The notes beneath the pieces were generated by a model. The model was not told the DNA's origin. It saw only the letters and a program-made list of their open reading frames with translations, and searched no databases. Shown in pieces: positions 24,245 through 26,581 of a stretch of DNA of 26,581 nt (position 1 is its first letter; the number at the start of each line of letters is the position of its first letter). Both the position numbers and the translations under genes were made by a program. The DNA comes from an uncultured Collinsella sp. (lineage in GTDB: Bacteria; Actinomycetota; Coriobacteriia; Coriobacteriales; Coriobacteriaceae), in contig CABUQY010000018.1 in NCBI GenBank assembly GCA_902493915.1, positions 1 through 26,581 of the forward strand. The letters run 5' to 3'.

Positions 24245-24466
24245 GCTAATTTGGGACGGGGCTTATTTGACTACTTTTGCCCTTCTGCCCGCTAATTGAT
24301 TTCTCTGGGACGGGGATTAAATAATCATTTGGCTGCCCGCCGGCTAAGTGAGTAGACTTTTTTGGAAATGCCGAGCACCCAACATATTTGCCTCAATAAA
24401 ACCGCAGGTCACAGACTTGTGCTCTGTTGGTGTGGTCGGGGATTCGGTAAAAGTCTACTCACTTAG
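24245..24466. repeat. Type D repeat cluster: GGGACGGGG direct repeats and an 18-bp inverted repeat
   Basis: The 316-base gap 24230-24545 has no gene. It holds two degenerate tandem units starting GCTAATT (24245 and 24291), each with GGGACGGGG (24253-24261; 24307-24315, 54 bases apart) and ending in CTGCCCG. Then a perfect inverted repeat of 18 bases follows: CTAAGTGAGTAGACTTTT (24344-24361) and its complement at 24449-24466, 87 bases apart, followed by TTTT. It lies between the convergent phosphoesterase and flippase genes and may include their terminators. Confidence 0.75.
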
Positions 24467-24545
24467 TTTTGCGTGATGAATATTGTCCGCAACGAGACCC
24501 CAGCCGGGGTGATTCCATCGCAAATTCCGGTGACCGGGCAGCTAA

Positions 24546-26129
24546 TTAGGCGCCGTATGGGTTGCGGTCGCGTTCTATGCGTTGGCGGATGTGGGCGTAC
24601 TCGATAATCAGTAGCACCAGGAGTAGGGCCATGATGGCTAGGTAGCTCACCACAGCGCCCATCAGACCCAGCAGCTTAATCAAGATCACCGGCAGCACCA
24701 CGCTTACGGCGAAGCAGATCAGGTAGATCTTGGTGACGTCTCCAGCGTGGCGTAGCACCGTGATGATGGCGTAGATAAAGTCGATGGCCGCGGTGACGCC
24801 GCCGGCGACGACCATCAGCAACGCCAGCGTACGGTAGCGCTCAAAGCTGAGGCCGTACATAAAGCTCATGAGGGGAATACCGGGACCTGCCATAAATGCG
24901 GCGCACACGCCGGTGATGGCCACGATCAGCGCCATAACGGCAACAATAATCAGGTCAAAGCGACGACGCTTGCGAGGATTAGCCCAAATGCTCGACAAGC
25001 GCAGGAGCTGCGGTTTGTAGACAAATCCGACGCTCAACAAAATAGCCTGCGCCGGAAAGAACAGGGCATTAAAGTACAGCTGATATTTGTATGCCAGCGT
25101 GCCTTCCATCACAAACTTGGGCATGCTCTCAATAAGGTTGAACAGGAACAGTGCACCAAAGAGCGGGGCGCACTGGACAAACAGGTGGCCGACCTCGCGC
25201 AGGCTCACGCGGCGCGATTTTTCGGTCTCGAGCAGGGCAAGCGGCGCGGTGACCAGCACGAGCGAGGCGATCGCGGCGATGCCCATGGCCATGGCCGCGA
25301 TGGGCATGCTGCGCGTGAGGAACAGCGCCGCGCTAAAGACCGCGATGACGCCGACGGAGCGTAGCGTTTGGCTCATGCCGGCCAGGTAGAGCTTGTCGGC
25401 CTGCTGCAGGCGGCCTTCGTACACGTCGGCGACGCCGTCGATCACCTTGTAGAGGTAGACGCCCAGGCCGATCGTCGCCATCTGCGCGTCATAGCCGCGG
25501 GCGCTGCTGTACATGAGGCCGCAGCCTAGGGCGAGCGCTCCACAAAGCCAGCGGTTGAGCTGGTAGGAGGCAAAGGACGTCTTTTCGTCGATGTCTGAGA
25601 CCTGGAAATTGCGCACGCCGTAGTTGCATGCGATCATGATGAGCGTGCCGGTGACGAAGGCGATGGAGAACTTACCGGCTTCCTCGGCGCCCACAAGCTG
25701 CGTGGACACAATGGTGAGCAGGGGAAACGCGAAGCCCCACACGGCGGTGCCCAGGGTATTCCAGAGATAGTCGCGACGGGTGGCGTGTTCCTCGTATTCG
25801 GCTTCCTGCGTGGAGAAGCCGCCGCCGTAGACAACGCCGAGCAGGCGGTTCCACCAGGCGTTGACCATGCGGTGGATGGGGTCGGGCTCGCGATCGCGTT
25901 CGCGCCGGCGACGGCGCGTGGCCTGGCTGCTGTTGGGGCCGCCGGCGTTGCGCTGGCTCAGCTCTTGGATGCGCGCGAGCTCTTCGGCCGTGTGGGAGGC
26001 GGGGAACAGGCCGTTCTCGATGCGTCCGCCCTGGGCCCTTGCGGTGCCGCTGCCCGCTACGGCGGGGTCGGCGACGCCATTGCGGCGGGCGATGGCGCGG
26101 CGAATGCTATCGAGGGGCGTGATGCTCAA
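24546..26129 (-). CDS. MOP-superfamily polysaccharide flippase-like membrane protein
   Basis: 527 residues. Residues ~1-110 are hydrophilic and basic (an Arg-rich run near 80, RRRRERDREPD), and the rest consists of about twelve to fourteen hydrophobic helices starting at YLWNTLGTAVWGFAFPLLTIVSTQLVG, the pattern of Wzx/RfbX-type exporters. LVGAEEAGKFSIAF and RLQQADKLYLAGMSQTLRSVGV resemble that family. The frame opens at 26237, but TTG 26129 preceded by AAAGGA and seven bases is the best start; no closer ATG exists. It likely moves a lipid-linked glycan across the membrane, but no glycosyltransferase genes are adjacent in the window, so the cargo is unknown. Confidence 0.82.
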   Translation of the reverse strand: MSITPLDSIRRAIARRNGVADPAVAGSGTARAQGGRIENGLFPASHTAEELARIQELSQRNAGGPNSSQATRRRRRERDREPDPIHRMVNAWWNRLLGVVYGGGFSTQEAEYEEHATRRDYLWNTLGTAVWGFAFPLLTIVSTQLVGAEEAGKFSIAFVTGTLIMIACNYGVRNFQVSDIDEKTSFASYQLNRWLCGALALGCGLMYSSARGYDAQMATIGLGVYLYKVIDGVADVYEGRLQQADKLYLAGMSQTLRSVGVIAVFSAALFLTRSMPIAAMAMGIAAIASLVLVTAPLALLETEKSRRVSLREVGHLFVQCAPLFGALFLFNLIESMPKFVMEGTLAYKYQLYFNALFFPAQAILLSVGFVYKPQLLRLSSIWANPRKRRRFDLIIVAVMALIVAITGVCAAFMAGPGIPLMSFMYGLSFERYRTLALLMVVAGGVTAAIDFIYAIITVLRHAGDVTKIYLICFAVSVVLPVILIKLLGLMGAVVSYLAIMALLLVLLIIEYAHIRQRIERDRNPYGA

Positions 26130-26231
26130 AGCGGAGTCCTTTCTTTTGCTGCGCTTTAGTATAGACGCGACAGTGCTCGCTCGTGTTTTTGAACAGGTTG
26201 TTCGATAATTTCGGCGGCGCCATTCGGTAGT

Positions 26232-26370
26232 CGGCACTTAGGGACGTTCCTTATGTGCCGGCACTTTGGGAACGTCCCTAAGTGCCGGCATCCGGGGACA
26301 TTCCTTGAATGTTGCCTGTTCAAGAGTGTCCCCAATGACTAGGCGTTTAAAAACGTCCCCAATGACTAGG
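26232..26370. repeat. Nested palindromes and 27-bp-period direct repeats, type B
   Basis: CGGCACTTAGGGACGTTCC (26232-26250) is perfectly inverted at 26269-26287, and the centre is itself GTGCCGGCAC (26255-26264). Next, GGGGACA (26294-26300) pairs with TGTCCCC (26327-26333) with an inner CTTGAA/TTCAAG stem. Then GTCCCCAATGACTAGG occurs twice (26328-26343, 26355-26370; period 27). The cluster fills much of the 378-base gap between divergent genes; the rest of the gap (26371-26508) shows only the site near 26452. Confidence 0.8.
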
Positions 26371-26451
26371 CCGCTTGCCTGCGATTTTTGACCGTTGGGC
26401 GGGCTTGCCACCCTTGCCGCAAAAACGTTTTTGCATATCGGGTACAACGTG

Positions 26452-26467
26452 CTTTACGTGAGTAAAG
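26452..26467. promoter_or_regulatory. Small palindrome upstream of the last gene
   Basis: CTTTAC-GTGA-GTAAAG is a perfect 6-bp inverted repeat 42 bases before the start at 26509. It could be an operator or overlap the promoter (TTGCAT at 26431-26436 is a possible -35). Evidence is weak. Confidence 0.3.
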
Positions 26468-26508
26468 TGCGCGCCGCGTCCATGTGTCGCGTTTTTAAAG
26501 GAGGCCCC

Positions 26509-26581
26509 ATGCCTGGTGTTACCCCTGCAGAAGTTTTGTCCAACTTTGGTATTACGCTGGTCGAAGATCCCGCCGAGAATC
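26509..26581 (+). CDS. 5' end of an unidentified gene (partial)
   Basis: ATG 26509 follows the strong ribosome binding site AAAGGAGG. The first 24 residues begin MPGVTPAEVLSNFGITLVED and run off the window. They are too few to identify the family; the pattern is that of a soluble protein N-terminus. It is transcribed divergently from the flippase-like gene. Confidence 0.75.
   Translation, partial: MPGVTPAEVLSNFGITLVEDPAEN

Noticed and set aside
24490..24540. Possible RNA gene in the gap before the flippase stop
   Set aside because: Only short GC pairings such as CCCCAGCCGGGG; no tRNA or known riboswitch fold could be drawn.
26294..26370. CRISPR-like regular repeats
   Set aside because: Only two direct copies at period 27 with spacers of about 11 bases, no cas genes, and the units are part of palindromes.

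Overview
The window reads as chromosomal DNA of a high-GC Gram-positive gut bacterium of the class Coriobacteriia, most likely Collinsella or a close relative. This rests on the GC-rich coding bias, strong AAGGAG-type ribosome binding sites, the gene repertoire and my recollection of the style of its intergenic repeats. No 16S or other marker is present, so the genus is an inference.

Layout. 1-2756 is the end of a phosphate-uptake operon (tail of a probable pstS, then pstC-pstA-pstB with overlapping ends), closed by a terminator. 2961-5597 is a two-gene unit: an Uup-like ABC-F ATPase and a Cof-type HAD phosphatase. 5719-9195 is a metal-homeostasis block: a short DtxR/MntR-type regulator on the + strand, facing a - strand operon of an SmtB-type ArsR sensor, a free HMA metallochaperone and a Zn/Cd/Pb-type P1B ATPase. 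The ArsR promoter/operator is unusually clear. 9278-10731 is a more A/T-rich islet with a large inverted repeat and a DUF559/VSR-like nuclease gene. 11082-12050 is a DEDDh exonuclease gene broken by one in-frame amber codon. 12112-13323 is a His-rich ArsP_2-type metal exporter whose upstream palindrome matches one in front of the DtxR-family gene, suggesting one metal regulon.

13429-16698 holds a UPF0178 protein, a six-TM DUF308/HdeD-like protein, a nitroreductase preceded by a DtxR-box-like site, and two tandem histidine phosphatases. 16828-21308 on the - strand carries serC and serA, then, beyond a terminator-like hairpin, an M20 peptidase and a shortened DUF1015 protein. 21535-23136 is an NhaP2/CvrA-type antiporter, divergent from a calcineurin-type phosphoesterase (23390-24229). 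24546-26129 is a polysaccharide flippase-like protein, and a new + strand gene begins at 26509.

The most unusual feature lies between the genes. At least four kinds of short palindromic or tandem intergenic repeats (2866-2900 with 15453-15487; 13324-13424; 5606-5676 with 26232-26370; 24245-24466) share a GGGAC core inside different arms. Some double as terminators, but others sit in promoter-side or divergent regions where they cannot be terminators of the flanking genes. No tRNA, rRNA, CRISPR array, transposase or phage gene was seen.
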